From positions 172,241 to 236,240 of the forward strand of contig CADCIB010000005.1 in NCBI GenBank assembly GCA_902801375.1: a DNA stretch of 64,000 nucleotides, given 5' to 3'. The stretch is from an uncultured Prevotellaceae bacterium. GTDB taxonomy: Bacteria; Bacteroidota; Bacteroidia; Bacteroidales; Bacteroidaceae. Made by a program: the position numbers and the translations under genes. This document shows positions 26,116-34,222 of this stretch, piece after piece. How positions within the stretch are numbered: position 1 is the stretch's first letter; each line of letters begins with the position of its first letter. The notes beneath the pieces are model-generated. The model had not been told where the DNA came from, searched no databases, and saw only the letters and a list, made by a program, of their open reading frames with translations.

Positions 26116-26202
26116 TTACGGTACAATTGATATGCTATTGCGGTACAATTGCATAGGAATGACGGTACCGTTTATATGGAATGCGGAGTTGTGGCGACCG
26201 CC
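26093..26202. repeat. 22-bp tandem array C, five units
   Basis: Units start at 26093, 26115, 26137, 26159 and 26181, for example ATTACGGTACAATTGATATG and ATTGCGGTACAATTGCATAG, each completed by two bases. 26071-26092 may be a sixth, diverged unit. The phrase ATTGCGGT is shared with array B. It begins 13 bp past the lgt stop. Confidence 0.9.
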
Positions 26203-26215
26203 GCAAGCCCAATTT

Positions 26216-27139
26216 TTATGATTTCTTACCTGCCCGCACCATGCAGACGATGCCGATGATGATGAAGGGGATGGAGAGCAGCTGTCCCATATTGAGCAGC
26301 ATATCGGCTTCGAAATCCTCCTGAATGTCCTTGGTCCACTCGATGAAGAAGCGGAAGGTGAAGATGAGCGTCAGGCAAAGGCCGAAGTAGAAGCCGGTGC
26401 CGACGGATATGAGTGACAACTCGTCAACTTGTTTACTCGTCAACTTGTCAACTGACCTACGATAGAACCACCAGCCAATGAAGAAGAAGATGGCGTAGGC
26501 TATGGCCTCGTAGAGCTGTCCTGGATGGCGCGGCAGCATGTCCACGCGCTCGAAGATGAAGGCCCAGGGCACATCGGTGGGCTTGCCGATGATCTCAGAG
26601 TTCATCAGGTTGCCCAAGCGGATGAAACAGGCCGTGACGGGCGTTGCGATGGCGATGTTGTCGAGCACCGTCCACACCTTGAGTTTCGACCAACGCACAT
26701 AGAGCATCAGGGCGATGATGAGGCCGAGGGTGCCGCCGTGAGAAGCCAGCCCTTCATAGCCGGTGAACTTCCACGAGCCATCCTGCAGGAAATGAATGGG
26801 CAGCAACATCTCCACAAAGTGCTTGCCTGAGGTGAGGAAATAGTCGGGCTGGTAGAACAGGCAGTGGCCCAGTCGGGCACCGATGAGGATGCCGAGGAAG
26901 CAGTAGATGAAGAGTGGGTCGAAGACGTTCTCTTCTTCTTTCTTCCCGTTCTTCGTCACCGTCCTCACGGCTATCTTCTGCTCATAGAACAGCTTTCTCA
27001 CGATTATATAGGCCAGCGCCAGACCGATGAGCCAGCACAGCGAATACCAACGGATGGGTCCCAGCGTCAGACTGGGGTTCCAATTGATGTATAATGGATG
27101 AAAGATGAAAGATGAAAGATGAAGGTTTGTTACCATCAT
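26216..27139 (-). CDS. lgt: Prolipoprotein diacylglyceryl transferase
   Basis: Transfers diacylglycerol from phosphatidylglycerol to the lipobox Cys of prolipoproteins in the inner membrane. Polytopic. Signatures: [16 protein letters not shown] at the N-terminus, [26 protein letters not shown] and [12 protein letters not shown]. The start is uncertain: 27139 ([10 protein letters not shown]) is used, and 27193 is also open; residues before YINWNPS are encoded by a GATGAAA heptad repeat and are probably acquired. A second in-frame insertion, [13 protein letters not shown], from an octamer repeat (26420-26451), sits in a cytoplasmic or periplasmic loop after WWFYRR. Both look tolerated because all motifs are intact. 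Confidence 0.93.
   Translation of the reverse strand: MMVTNLHLSSFIFHPLYINWNPSLTLGPIRWYSLCWLIGLALAYIIVRKLFYEQKIAVRTVTKNGKKEEENVFDPLFIYCFLGILIGARLGHCLFYQPDYFLTSGKHFVEMLLPIHFLQDGSWKFTGYEGLASHGGTLGLIIALMLYVRWSKLKVWTVLDNIAIATPVTACFIRLGNLMNSEIIGKPTDVPWAFIFERVDMLPRHPGQLYEAIAYAIFFFIGWWFYRRSVDKLTSKQVDELSLISVGTGFYFGLCLTLIFTFRFFIEWTKDIQEDFEADMLLNMGQLLSIPFIIIGIVCMVRAGKKS
26420..26451. repeat. Octamer repeat inside lgt, four units
   Basis: CTCGTCAA, CTTGTTTA, CTCGTCAA, CTTGTCAA. Read on the minus strand in lgt as [11 protein letters not shown]. Same family as 17773-17882. Confidence 0.85.
27097..27124. repeat. Heptamer repeat (GATGAAA)4 at the lgt 5' end
   Basis: Four units GATGAAA, GATGAAA, GATGAAA, GATGAAG. 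A diverged complementary tract (CTTCATCC, CTTTCATCC) lies at 27609-27636, so the four-helix-bundle gene between is bracketed by related repeats in opposite orientation. Confidence 0.8.
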
Positions 27140-27202
27140 GGAGGATGATAGATGGAGAATAATGGAAGAAATATAAAGACTTATTTGTATCATAATTTAT
27201 GA

Positions 27203-27583
27203 TTATTTGTTGTTTGAATCTCCGTTTTCAATAATAGCTGAACGTAATCGTGAGAGTTGTTTGGATATGAGTATTATCTGGTTTTCTGCGTTATTAAACT
27301 CTTCTTTTGAAATATACTTTTCGTCAAGGGATATTTCCAATTCACAAAGAATCTCAGTTAATGAACCAAAAGCTATCTCTATAAAATGAGCCTTTTCTTT
27401 TGCAGAAAAACGACCAAAACCTTCTGCAATATTAATGGCTACTGATGTTACAGCTCTTCGCATCTGAAGGCAAAGACCAAATCGTTCATCAATAGGATAA
27501 TTTTTCAATAATGCACAAACAAATCTCGAAAGACTTTTTGCATTCTGATATACATCTAATTTTCTAAAATAAAAACTATCCAT
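27203..27583 (-). CDS. Four-helix-bundle protein (23S rRNA intervening-sequence family)
   Basis: 126 residues, no signal peptide, predicted all-helical. KLDVYQNAKSLSRFVCALLKNYP, split here as KLDVYQNAKSLSRF and VCALLKNYP, and MRRAVTSVAINIAEGFGR are the hallmarks of the TIGR02436 family, found in intervening sequences of 23S rRNA and in many free genomic locations, especially in Bacteroidetes. Molecular role unknown; the bundle probably assembles into a pentamer and may bind nucleic acid. AT-rich compared with lgt and ychF on either side and flanked by short repeats, consistent with insertion between them. Confidence 0.88.
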   Translation of the reverse strand: MDSFYFRKLDVYQNAKSLSRFVCALLKNYPIDERFGLCLQMRRAVTSVAINIAEGFGRFSAKEKAHFIEIAFGSLTEILCELEISLDEKYISKEEFNNAENQIILISKQLSRLRSAIIENGDSNNK

Positions 27584-27640
27584 ATTATCTTTGTTTACAC
27601 TAATAATTCTTCATCCTTCTTCTTTCATCCTTCATCCAAT

Positions 27641-28741
27641 CTACACATTGAAGCGGAAGTGCATGATGTCGCCGTCCTGGACGATGTAGTCCTTGCCTTC
27701 GACGCCCATCTTGCCAGCCTCACGTACAGCAGCCTCGGAACCGTACTTGAGGTAGTCGTCGTACTTGATCACCTCGGCGCGGATGAAGCCCTTCTCGAAA
27801 TCGGTGTGGATCACGCCGGCACACTGCGGAGCCTTCCATCCCTTCTTGTATGTCCAGGCCTTCACCTCCATCGGACCGGCGGTTATGAACGTCTCGAGGT
27901 TCAGCAGGGCGTAGGCTTTCTTGATGAGGCGGTTCACGCCGCTCTCCTCCAAGCCCAGCTCCTCCAGGAACATCTGCTTGTCTTCGTACGACTCCAACTC
28001 GGCAATATCTTCTTCCGTCTTGGCGGCAATGACCATCGATTCTGCTCCTTCTTCCTGGGCAAGCGCCTCTATCCTGCGCGTGAAATCGTTGCCCGACTTG
28101 GCATCGGCCTCGCCCACATTACACACATAGAGCACGGGCTTCGCCGTGAGCAGGAAGAGGTTACGGGCGCAGTCCTGCTCGTCCTTCGTGTCGAACTCCA
28201 CCACGCGGGCATTCTTGCCCTGTTCCAGCACCTCCTTGTAGGCCTTCAGCACCGTCACCTCGATCTTCGCGTCCTTGTTGCCAGCAGCGGCAGCCTTCTC
28301 GGTCTTGGCCAACCTTGAGTCGATGGTCTCCAAATCCTTCAGCTGCAGCTCCGTGTCGATGATTTCCTTGTCGCGAATGGGGTCGATAGTGCCATCCACG
28401 TGGGTGATGTTGTCGTCCTCGAAACAGCGCAGCACATGAATGATGGCATCCGTCTCGCGGATATTCCCCAGAAACTTATTGCCCAGACCCTCGCCTTTCG
28501 AGGCACCCTTCACGAGTCCGGCAATGTCGACAATCTCGCACGTTGCCGGCACGATGCGTCCTGGATGCACCAGTTCGGCCAGCTTCGTCAGCCGCTCGTC
28601 GGGCACTGTGATCACGCCTACGTTGGGTTCTATCGTACAGAAGGGGAAGTTGGCTGCCTGTGCTTTCGCGCTCGACAGACAATTGAACAAGGTGGACTTG
28701 CCGACGTTAGGCAGTCCTACTATACCACATTTTAATGACAT
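27641..28741 (-). CDS. ychF: Ribosome-binding ATPase YchF (Obg family)
   Basis: 366 residues. P-loop GLPNVGKSTLFNCLS, switch motifs ANFPFCTIEPNVG and DIAGLVKGASKGEGLGN, the altered G4 site that favours ATP (NVGEAD), then a coiled-coil arm and a C-terminal TGS domain ending GDIMHFRFNV. Binds ribosomes and responds to oxidative stress in other bacteria. The start at 28741 is fixed by MSLKCGIVGLPNVGK. Promoter at 28770-28777. Confidence 0.96.
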   Translation of the reverse strand: MSLKCGIVGLPNVGKSTLFNCLSSAKAQAANFPFCTIEPNVGVITVPDERLTKLAELVHPGRIVPATCEIVDIAGLVKGASKGEGLGNKFLGNIRETDAIIHVLRCFEDDNITHVDGTIDPIRDKEIIDTELQLKDLETIDSRLAKTEKAAAAGNKDAKIEVTVLKAYKEVLEQGKNARVVEFDTKDEQDCARNLFLLTAKPVLYVCNVGEADAKSGNDFTRRIEALAQEEGAESMVIAAKTEEDIAELESYEDKQMFLEELGLEESGVNRLIKKAYALLNLETFITAGPMEVKAWTYKKGWKAPQCAGVIHTDFEKGFIRAEVIKYDDYLKYGSEAAVREAGKMGVEGKDYIVQDGDIMHFRFNV

Positions 28742-28769
28742 ACTATTCCAAATTTAAATATTCAGGGTG

Positions 28770-28777
28770 CAAATATA
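28770..28777 (-). promoter_or_regulatory. -7 element of the ychF promoter
   Basis: TATATTTG on the minus strand, 28 bp before the start codon. The -33 element is not clear. Confidence 0.6.
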
Positions 28778-28846
28778 CAACAAATTCCGCAGATTCCTCG
28801 ATAATTGTCGAAAAATCTGCGGAAAAGAGAAGAAAGTGCGGAAACG

Positions 28847-30310
28847 CTACTGCACGTATTTCCTGCCTTTGCTCACCACCACGCCATGATAGGAAGCATC
28901 CACGCGGCGACCCTGCAGGTCGAAGACGGGAGCCGACTTCCTGGCTGTGTCTGTGCAGCTATTAAGCGCTGTGGGCGCTTCGCCGCCAGATGTGGTCTCG
29001 TAGCAGCCGAGATCAGGGGCAGCGCCATTGAACATCACGTAGTCGCCGATGGCATCTCCCTGGAAATCGTTATACTCGATGCCCTTGTCGATCAGGTTCG
29101 TAGCCGATGCCTTCAGGCGCAACAGCAACGTCTCAGGCAGTGTGCCGTCGGCATTGCGCGGAGCGAGGATAAGGCTCTCGTCGAGGCTCTCGAAGTCGCT
29201 TTCCGAAGTGCTGAAACCGCTCAGCCACGTGTTGTTGCTCTGCACCACGGTGCCATCCTTCGACGTGGCCAGATGGTAGTTCTGGCCACTTCCGCCTGTA
29301 GGCTTCAGGCTGATGCAGTTGAAAATGTTCAGCGTGTAGGCATATTCGTTGCCAAAGCCGTAGTTCGTCTTGTTCTTATAGGCCGTACAGTTCACGATGG
29401 TCATAGAGCCCGCATTGTTGTTCTGGTCGAACCCCTTCGAGCGATGCCCCACAGCCAGGCAGCGGTAGAGCTCTGTGTCGTGTTCCGTTCCCTTTCCGCC
29501 CAGCTTGAAACCATTGGGATTGCCGCCGTTGGCATAGTTGGCCAAGTCCTTACCTTCGAAGAATGAGGCATCCACGCCGTTGGCCCGCGGATGGTTGCTC
29601 AGGTCGAAGGTGGCCGGTCCGTTGCCGTAGGCTATGCAGTTGACATACACCGTCGGCGTACCGCTGGTGACGCGCTGGAACGAGTCCCATCCGTCGTCGC
29701 TGTTGTTCCACGCGCGGCAACCGATATAGATATTGCCCGGACAGGCGTCGCCCTGCTTGTCGGCAAAGCCGTCGGCATTGCCACCGTTGTCCTGGTAGTC
29801 GAAGTTGTCGTGCGCGTCGCAGTTGATGACCATATTATAGCCACCGCTGCGCAGCTGGATGCCGGCATTGCAACAGCCGTACACCTCCAGATTCTCCAGG
29901 ATGTTGTACTTGCCGCCTTCCACCCAGATGCCCTTGTAGCCCGAGTAGCGCACGACGAAGCCCCTCAGATGCAGGTAGCTGCCGCCCACCTTCAGCGCAT
30001 TGGTCTTCAGCGCTGACTCGCGAAAGTCGAGGATAGGCTTCGCGCCCTCATAAGCGGCGATGAGAATATAGTTGTCTGCCGTGCCCTTCTTGTTGATAGA
30101 CACCGACGATGTGAAGTCGTACTGTCCGTCGAGCAGGTACAACTCATCGCCCGCCACGAGTTTGTTAATCATGTTCGTCAGCCTGCCTGGTGTCTCAGGC
30201 GACAAGCCGTTGCTGTCGGTTCCTGTGGGCGAGGCATAGCGCACAGTAGCCGTGACGCCCTGAAAGAGGGTCATCACGGCTATTGTCAGAAATAGGCTCC
30301 TTATTCTCAT
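28847..30310 (-). CDS. Secreted pectate lyase-like parallel beta-helix protein (PL9 type)
   Basis: 487 residues. Signal peptide MRIRSLFLTIAVMTLFQGVTA, then a right-handed beta-helix. NCDAHDNFDYQDNGGNADGF and GCRAWNNSDDGWDSF are characteristic of polysaccharide lyase family 9, where these acidic residues bind calcium and a Lys in the next turns is the base. Expected to cleave polygalacturonate by beta-elimination outside the cell; the substrate is inferred. The C-terminal tail (FDLQGRRVDASYHGVVVS) is a variant of the shared exoprotein tail. Its start overlaps the stop of the upstream gene by ATGA, so the two are co-translated. Confidence 0.86.
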   Translation of the reverse strand: MRIRSLFLTIAVMTLFQGVTATVRYASPTGTDSNGLSPETPGRLTNMINKLVAGDELYLLDGQYDFTSSVSINKKGTADNYILIAAYEGAKPILDFRESALKTNALKVGGSYLHLRGFVVRYSGYKGIWVEGGKYNILENLEVYGCCNAGIQLRSGGYNMVINCDAHDNFDYQDNGGNADGFADKQGDACPGNIYIGCRAWNNSDDGWDSFQRVTSGTPTVYVNCIAYGNGPATFDLSNHPRANGVDASFFEGKDLANYANGGNPNGFKLGGKGTEHDTELYRCLAVGHRSKGFDQNNNAGSMTIVNCTAYKNKTNYGFGNEYAYTLNIFNCISLKPTGGSGQNYHLATSKDGTVVQSNNTWLSGFSTSESDFESLDESLILAPRNADGTLPETLLLRLKASATNLIDKGIEYNDFQGDAIGDYVMFNGAAPDLGCYETTSGGEAPTALNSCTDTARKSAPVFDLQGRRVDASYHGVVVSKGRKYVQ

Positions 30311-31479
30311 TTCAGCACCTTCTTACCGTTGCGGATGATGATGCCCTTGTAAGAATCCTTCACCTGCTGACCAGCGAGGTTGTAAGCCACTCCATTGTTC
30401 TGAACATTCACAGACGAAATGCTCGTCGGGTCTTCCACGATAGGCTCGTCGCCGCGCTCAATCTTCAGCGTGGTGATGCAGGTCTTGGTGTTGCCGTTGC
30501 GTCCGAAGTAGAGCACTTCAGCGTCCTCTTCGAGCACATACTCCTCCACGACGGGGTCTTCGCTGCTGGTACGTCCGTTGATGAACGGCTCCGTGGTGAA
30601 GAGCTCCGTCACGTTGTTCTCCTCGTCGAGCGTGAAGGCTATCACGGCAGCCGTCTTCGTTTCGTCGCTGTTGTTGAAAGCACCGGCAATCGAAATCTTG
30701 TCGCCAGCCTTGAAACCGCCTTCCACATTCGGATGCACGATGATGTAGGTGTTCAGCTCGTTGTCGCTCTTATAGCTCTTCTCGAAGAGGATGCACGGCA
30801 GGTTGTCCACATTCTCATGCACCTTCACACCGTCGTACGAGCAAGTGCCAAAGAACTCAATGGTGCCGAACTTGTCGATCCACTCCTTGTCCTTGTTTTG
30901 GGCAATCATGCCACCGTCGAATATCACACCTTCTTCAGGCTCAGGCTCCACTTCCGGCTCTATCGGCGTTTCCTCGCCACGCACCACCTTGAACACGGTG
31001 ATGAATGTGCTGGTATTGCCGTTACGTCCCAGGTAGAGCACATCGATGTCCTCCTCAAGTGTGTAAGTCTCCACCACAGGGTCGTCAGCGGAAGAACGTC
31101 CGTTGATGAACTGCTGGGTGGTGAAGAGTACGTTCGCTGTGTTGTCCTCGTTGGGCACGAAGATGTCAATAGCCGACTGTTTCGAGTTGTCAGAGTTGTT
31201 GAAAGCACCGGCAATCGAGATGACGTCACCAGCCTTGAAGCCACCCTCACAGGTCACGGTGGTATAGTTTGCGTTAATCACGCCTTCCGACGTATAACTG
31301 TTGGCAAACTGAATGCCGTTGATGGCATCCGTATTCAAATGAATCTTCACTATGCCTGCGAGGTTACACGTACCCCCAGCAGTGAAAGTACCAATTCCGC
31401 GCTCATAGTCGGCCACCGTTTCTGCCTGTACGGCGAAGACCGTCATTGCCAATAAAACTAAAGTAAAAATTTTCTTCAT
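30307..31479 (-). CDS. Exported protein with two homologous modules, co-translated with the PL9 lyase
   Basis: 390 residues. Signal peptide MKKIFTLVLLAMTVFAVQA. Two modules of roughly 150 residues repeat GGFKAGDVISIAGAFNNSDN / GGFKAGDKISIAGAFNNSDE, FTTQQFINGRSSADDPVVE / FTTEPFINGRTSSEDPVVE and EDIDVLYLGRNGNT / EDAEVLYFGRNGNT, joined by an acidic EPEVEPEPEEG linker. C-terminal tail YNLAGQQVKDSYKGIIIRNG then KKVLK. Beta-rich modules like these may bind carbohydrate, which would suit the partner lyase; that is inference. It forms an operon with the lyase (ATGA overlap). Confidence 0.8.
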   Translation of the reverse strand: MKKIFTLVLLAMTVFAVQAETVADYERGIGTFTAGGTCNLAGIVKIHLNTDAINGIQFANSYTSEGVINANYTTVTCEGGFKAGDVISIAGAFNNSDNSKQSAIDIFVPNEDNTANVLFTTQQFINGRSSADDPVVETYTLEEDIDVLYLGRNGNTSTFITVFKVVRGEETPIEPEVEPEPEEGVIFDGGMIAQNKDKEWIDKFGTIEFFGTCSYDGVKVHENVDNLPCILFEKSYKSDNELNTYIIVHPNVEGGFKAGDKISIAGAFNNSDETKTAAVIAFTLDEENNVTELFTTEPFINGRTSSEDPVVEEYVLEEDAEVLYFGRNGNTKTCITTLKIERGDEPIVEDPTSISSVNVQNNGVAYNLAGQQVKDSYKGIIIRNGKKVLK

Positions 31480-31605
31480 AAGTCATGATTTTTTTAGTGA
31501 ATAAACCGATTGTTGAATATTGAGTGCAAAGTAAGCGGTTTTTCGCGAAACATGCAAACTTTTTCGCGAATACTTGCAAGTAATCGTTTACGCTGCGCCA
31601 CCCTC

Positions 31606-31639
31606 GTAACTGCTCAGCACCCCTCGCTGATTGACCTCC
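31606..31639. repeat. 34-bp dispersed repeat, copy 2
   Basis: Inverted copy of 15984-16017 with two differences. The surrounding gap (31480-31827) otherwise contains the ltaE promoter. Confidence 0.8.
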
Positions 31640-31773
31640 TCTAACCCCTATTTCTGAGAAAACTGTAATCTATAATCGTCTACGAACATGATAATAAAAC
31701 ACCCTTTAAATGCCATCAAGTGAGCAAAAGCGAAGCGTGAATAAAAGAATTGCCTCAATTCTTTCAGAAATCG

Positions 31774-31805
31774 TTTGGCGGTTTCAGCCTTTTATGCTAT
31801 CTTTG
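31774..31805 (+). promoter_or_regulatory. Promoter of the threonine aldolase gene
   Basis: -33 TTTG (31774-31777), 20-bp spacer, -7 TATCTTTG (31798-31805), start codon 22 bp further. Confidence 0.85.
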
Positions 31806-31827
31806 CACGGAAATAAACCTAAAGAAG

Positions 31828-32853
31828 ATGATATCATTTGAATGCGACTACAACAACGGGGCACACCCGAAAGTGCTGCAACACCTATTGGAAACGAACG
31901 ACGAACAGACGCTCACCTATGGTTTCGACAAATATAGCGAACAGGCGCGGGAGAAAATCCGTGCAGCCTGTATGGCTCCTGAGGCCGACATCTACTTCCT
32001 GGCAGGCGGCACACAGACCAACGCCACAGCTATCGACGGCATGCTGCTGAGCCATGAGGCTGTAATCACAGCCGACAGCGGGCACATCAACGTGCACGAG
32101 GCGACGGCCATCGAAGCCAGCGGACATAAGGTAATCGGCCTGCCTTCCTACGAGGGAAAAATGCATGTAGAAGATTTGCGGCACTTCATGGAGGTGTTCA
32201 CCCACGACGAGAGTCGCGACCACATGGCGCAGCCAGGCATGCTCTATCTTACCTTCCCCACAGAGTATGGCACGTTGTATTCTGCCAAGGAGCTGGAGGA
32301 AATCTATGATACCTGTCGCCACTACGGACTGAAACTCTTTATTGACGGTGCGCGGATGGGATACGGACTGATGGCTCACGGCAACGATGTCGACCTACCC
32401 TATCTGTCACATCATTGCGATGCCTTCTACATCGGCGGCACGAAGGTAGGTGCACTTTGCGGCGAGGCACTGGTCTTCCCGCGGAATAATGCACCGAAGG
32501 CTTTCTTCTCCATCGTGAAACGGCACGGAGCGCTGATGGCAAAAGGACGTGTCATCGGTCTGCAGTTCGATGCCCTCTTTACCGACAACCTGTATTTCAA
32601 CATAGCGCGTCACGCCATCGACATGGCGATGAAGATGAAAAATATGCTGACAGAGAAGGGCTACCGCCTCTATCTCGACTCGCCCACCAACCAACAATTC
32701 GTCGTCATTAATAATAATAAGGTACGCGCGTTGGAACAACAGGTAGTGTTCACACACTGGGAACCCTACGACGAGGATCACACAGTGTGTCGTTTCGTGA
32801 CAAGCTGGGCCACGACGGAAGCCCAACTGGAAATACTCAGTGGAATACTCTGA
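31828..32853 (+). CDS. ltaE: Low-specificity L-threonine aldolase
   Basis: PLP enzyme cleaving L-threonine or L-allo-threonine to glycine and acetaldehyde. 341 residues from 31828 (MISFECDYNNGAHPKVL); earlier in-frame codons overlap the promoter. Motifs: FLAGGTQTNATAI, EATAIEASGHKVI (His stacking on PLP), LFIDGARMGYGL with the cofactor Asp and the PLP Lys in YIGGTKVGALCGEA. It reads toward the DnaA-box cluster, which begins 7 bp after its stop. Confidence 0.9.
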   Translation: MISFECDYNNGAHPKVLQHLLETNDEQTLTYGFDKYSEQAREKIRAACMAPEADIYFLAGGTQTNATAIDGMLLSHEAVITADSGHINVHEATAIEASGHKVIGLPSYEGKMHVEDLRHFMEVFTHDESRDHMAQPGMLYLTFPTEYGTLYSAKELEEIYDTCRHYGLKLFIDGARMGYGLMAHGNDVDLPYLSHHCDAFYIGGTKVGALCGEALVFPRNNAPKAFFSIVKRHGALMAKGRVIGLQFDALFTDNLYFNIARHAIDMAMKMKNMLTEKGYRLYLDSPTNQQFVVINNNKVRALEQQVVFTHWEPYDEDHTVCRFVTSWATTEAQLEILSGIL

Positions 32854-32859
32854 AAAAAG

Positions 32860-33154
32860 TGTGGATAAGTGTGTGGATAACTTTGTGGATAATCCACAAT
32901 ATTCAGCAAAAACAACAGCGGTTGTGCATAAAAAGCAAATTATTCACAAGAAGAAATGCAGTTTTCCACAAAAATAATAGGAGAAAAGATATAAACTTAT
33001 TATATTTGCACGATGATAGTAGAAATGTGGATAAGTGACGTAAATAATTAGTTACGAGGAAATAATAATTAGAAACAGATGTGGATAAGTGATTTTCATG
33101 TGTTGATAATGGAAAAACAAAATAAAAAGGAAAAAACTTATCAACATATCCACA
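32860..33154. other. Candidate chromosomal replication origin: cluster of DnaA boxes
   Basis: Five perfect DnaA boxes TGTGGATAA (32860, 32872, 32884, 33026, 33080) and seven one-mismatch boxes (TAATCCACA 32890, TGTGCATAA 32923, TTATTCACA 32940, TTTTCCACA 32962, TGTTGATAA 33101, TTATCAACA 33138, ATATCCACA 33146) lie in 295 bp of AT-rich DNA. The first three are spaced exactly 12 bp apart. AT-rich stretches that could unwind lie at 32970-33000 and 33155-33206. Genes from 22.7 to 31.5 kb all read leftwards and most from 31.8 to 49.2 kb read rightwards, the switch expected at an origin. No dnaA gene is present in the window. Confidence 0.75.
33001..33008 (+). promoter_or_regulatory. -7 element inside the DnaA-box cluster, toward nadA
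   Basis: TATATTTG followed by GCACG, as at other promoters here. No TTTG at the expected -33 distance. If active, the transcript would cross the right half of the DnaA-box cluster before nadA. Confidence 0.45.
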
Positions 33155-33206
33155 GCCCATCACCATATTATTCTTTTCTTTTAAAAAAAATAAAACATAA
33201 AAATAA

Positions 33207-34205
33207 ATGATAATGGAAATCAAAGAAATGTGGAAAAAGCAGGGATTCATTGACGAACCCGTTGCAGAAGGCACCGACCTGAAAAGCAAAATCAGGGAAT
33301 TGTGCAAAGAAAAAGATGCCATCATTTTGGCGCATTACTATACGGTGGGCGAGATTCAGGAGGTGGCCGACTTTATTGGCGACTCACTGGCGCTGGCACA
33401 GAAGGCGGCACAGACCGATGCGAAGATCATCGTGATGTGTGGTGTGCACTTTATGGCGGAAACCTGCAAAATACTCTGTCCGGAGAAGCTGGTGCTGTGT
33501 CCTGACCTGAATGCCGGTTGTTCGTTGGCCGACAGTTGCAAGGCTGAAGACCTGAAGAAGTACAAGGAGGAGCATCCGGGCTATCAAGTGGTGAGCTACG
33601 TGAACACGACGGCGGCCGTAAAGGCGCTGACTGATGTGGTGGTGACCAGCGGCAATGCAAAGAAAATCATCGATACGTTCCCTGAGGATGCAAAGATCAT
33701 CTTTGGTCCCGACCAGAACCTGGGCAGCTACATCAATAGCATCACGGGACGCAATATGCTGCTTTGGAATGGCGGTTGCCATGTGCATGAGCGCTTCTCT
33801 GTGGAAGCTATTGTGGAACTGAAGAAGCAGCATCCGGAAGCCATCGTGCTGGCTCATCCTGAGTGCAAGGGACCCGTGTTGGCTCTGGCCGATGTGGTGG
33901 GTTCCACGGCAGTCATCTTGAAGCATTGCGTGGAGAGCGACAAGAAGGAGTTTATTATTGCCACAGAGGCTGGTATCCTGCACGAGATAGAGCGCCAGTG
34001 CGAAGGCAAGACCTTCTATCCAGTTCCGCCAGAAATCAGCGAAGGTGGTGTGGGTTGCAGCTGCAATCAGTGCGACTATATGAAGATGAACTCGCTGCTG
34101 AAAATCTACAATGCCCTGCGGTATGAATGGCCCTGCGTGGAGGTGGACGAAGAGACAGCCCGCGAGGCTGTGAAGCCCATCAACCGCATGTTGGAGCTAT
34201 CGTGA
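33207..34205 (+). CDS. nadA: Quinolinate synthase A
   Basis: Condenses iminoaspartate with dihydroxyacetone phosphate to quinolinate in NAD synthesis, using a 4Fe-4S cluster. 332 residues. Cluster Cys candidates lie in MCGVHFMAE, WNGGCHVHE and the C-terminal GCSCNQCDYMK. Substrate-binding blocks are AHYYTVGEIQEVADFIGDS, GPDQNLGSYI and the YVNTTAAVKA loop. ATGs at 33207 and 33213 are both possible starts. nadB and nadC are not in the window. Confidence 0.96.
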   Translation: MIMEIKEMWKKQGFIDEPVAEGTDLKSKIRELCKEKDAIILAHYYTVGEIQEVADFIGDSLALAQKAAQTDAKIIVMCGVHFMAETCKILCPEKLVLCPDLNAGCSLADSCKAEDLKKYKEEHPGYQVVSYVNTTAAVKALTDVVVTSGNAKKIIDTFPEDAKIIFGPDQNLGSYINSITGRNMLLWNGGCHVHERFSVEAIVELKKQHPEAIVLAHPECKGPVLALADVVGSTAVILKHCVESDKKEFIIATEAGILHEIERQCEGKTFYPVPPEISEGGVGCSCNQCDYMKMNSLLKIYNALRYEWPCVEVDEETAREAVKPINRMLELS

Positions 34206-34222
34206 TCATCATGATATAGCAA

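Noticed and set aside
27203-27583. Four-helix-bundle gene as an rRNA intervening sequence
   Set aside because: There is no 23S rRNA sequence around it; free-standing members of the family are common.
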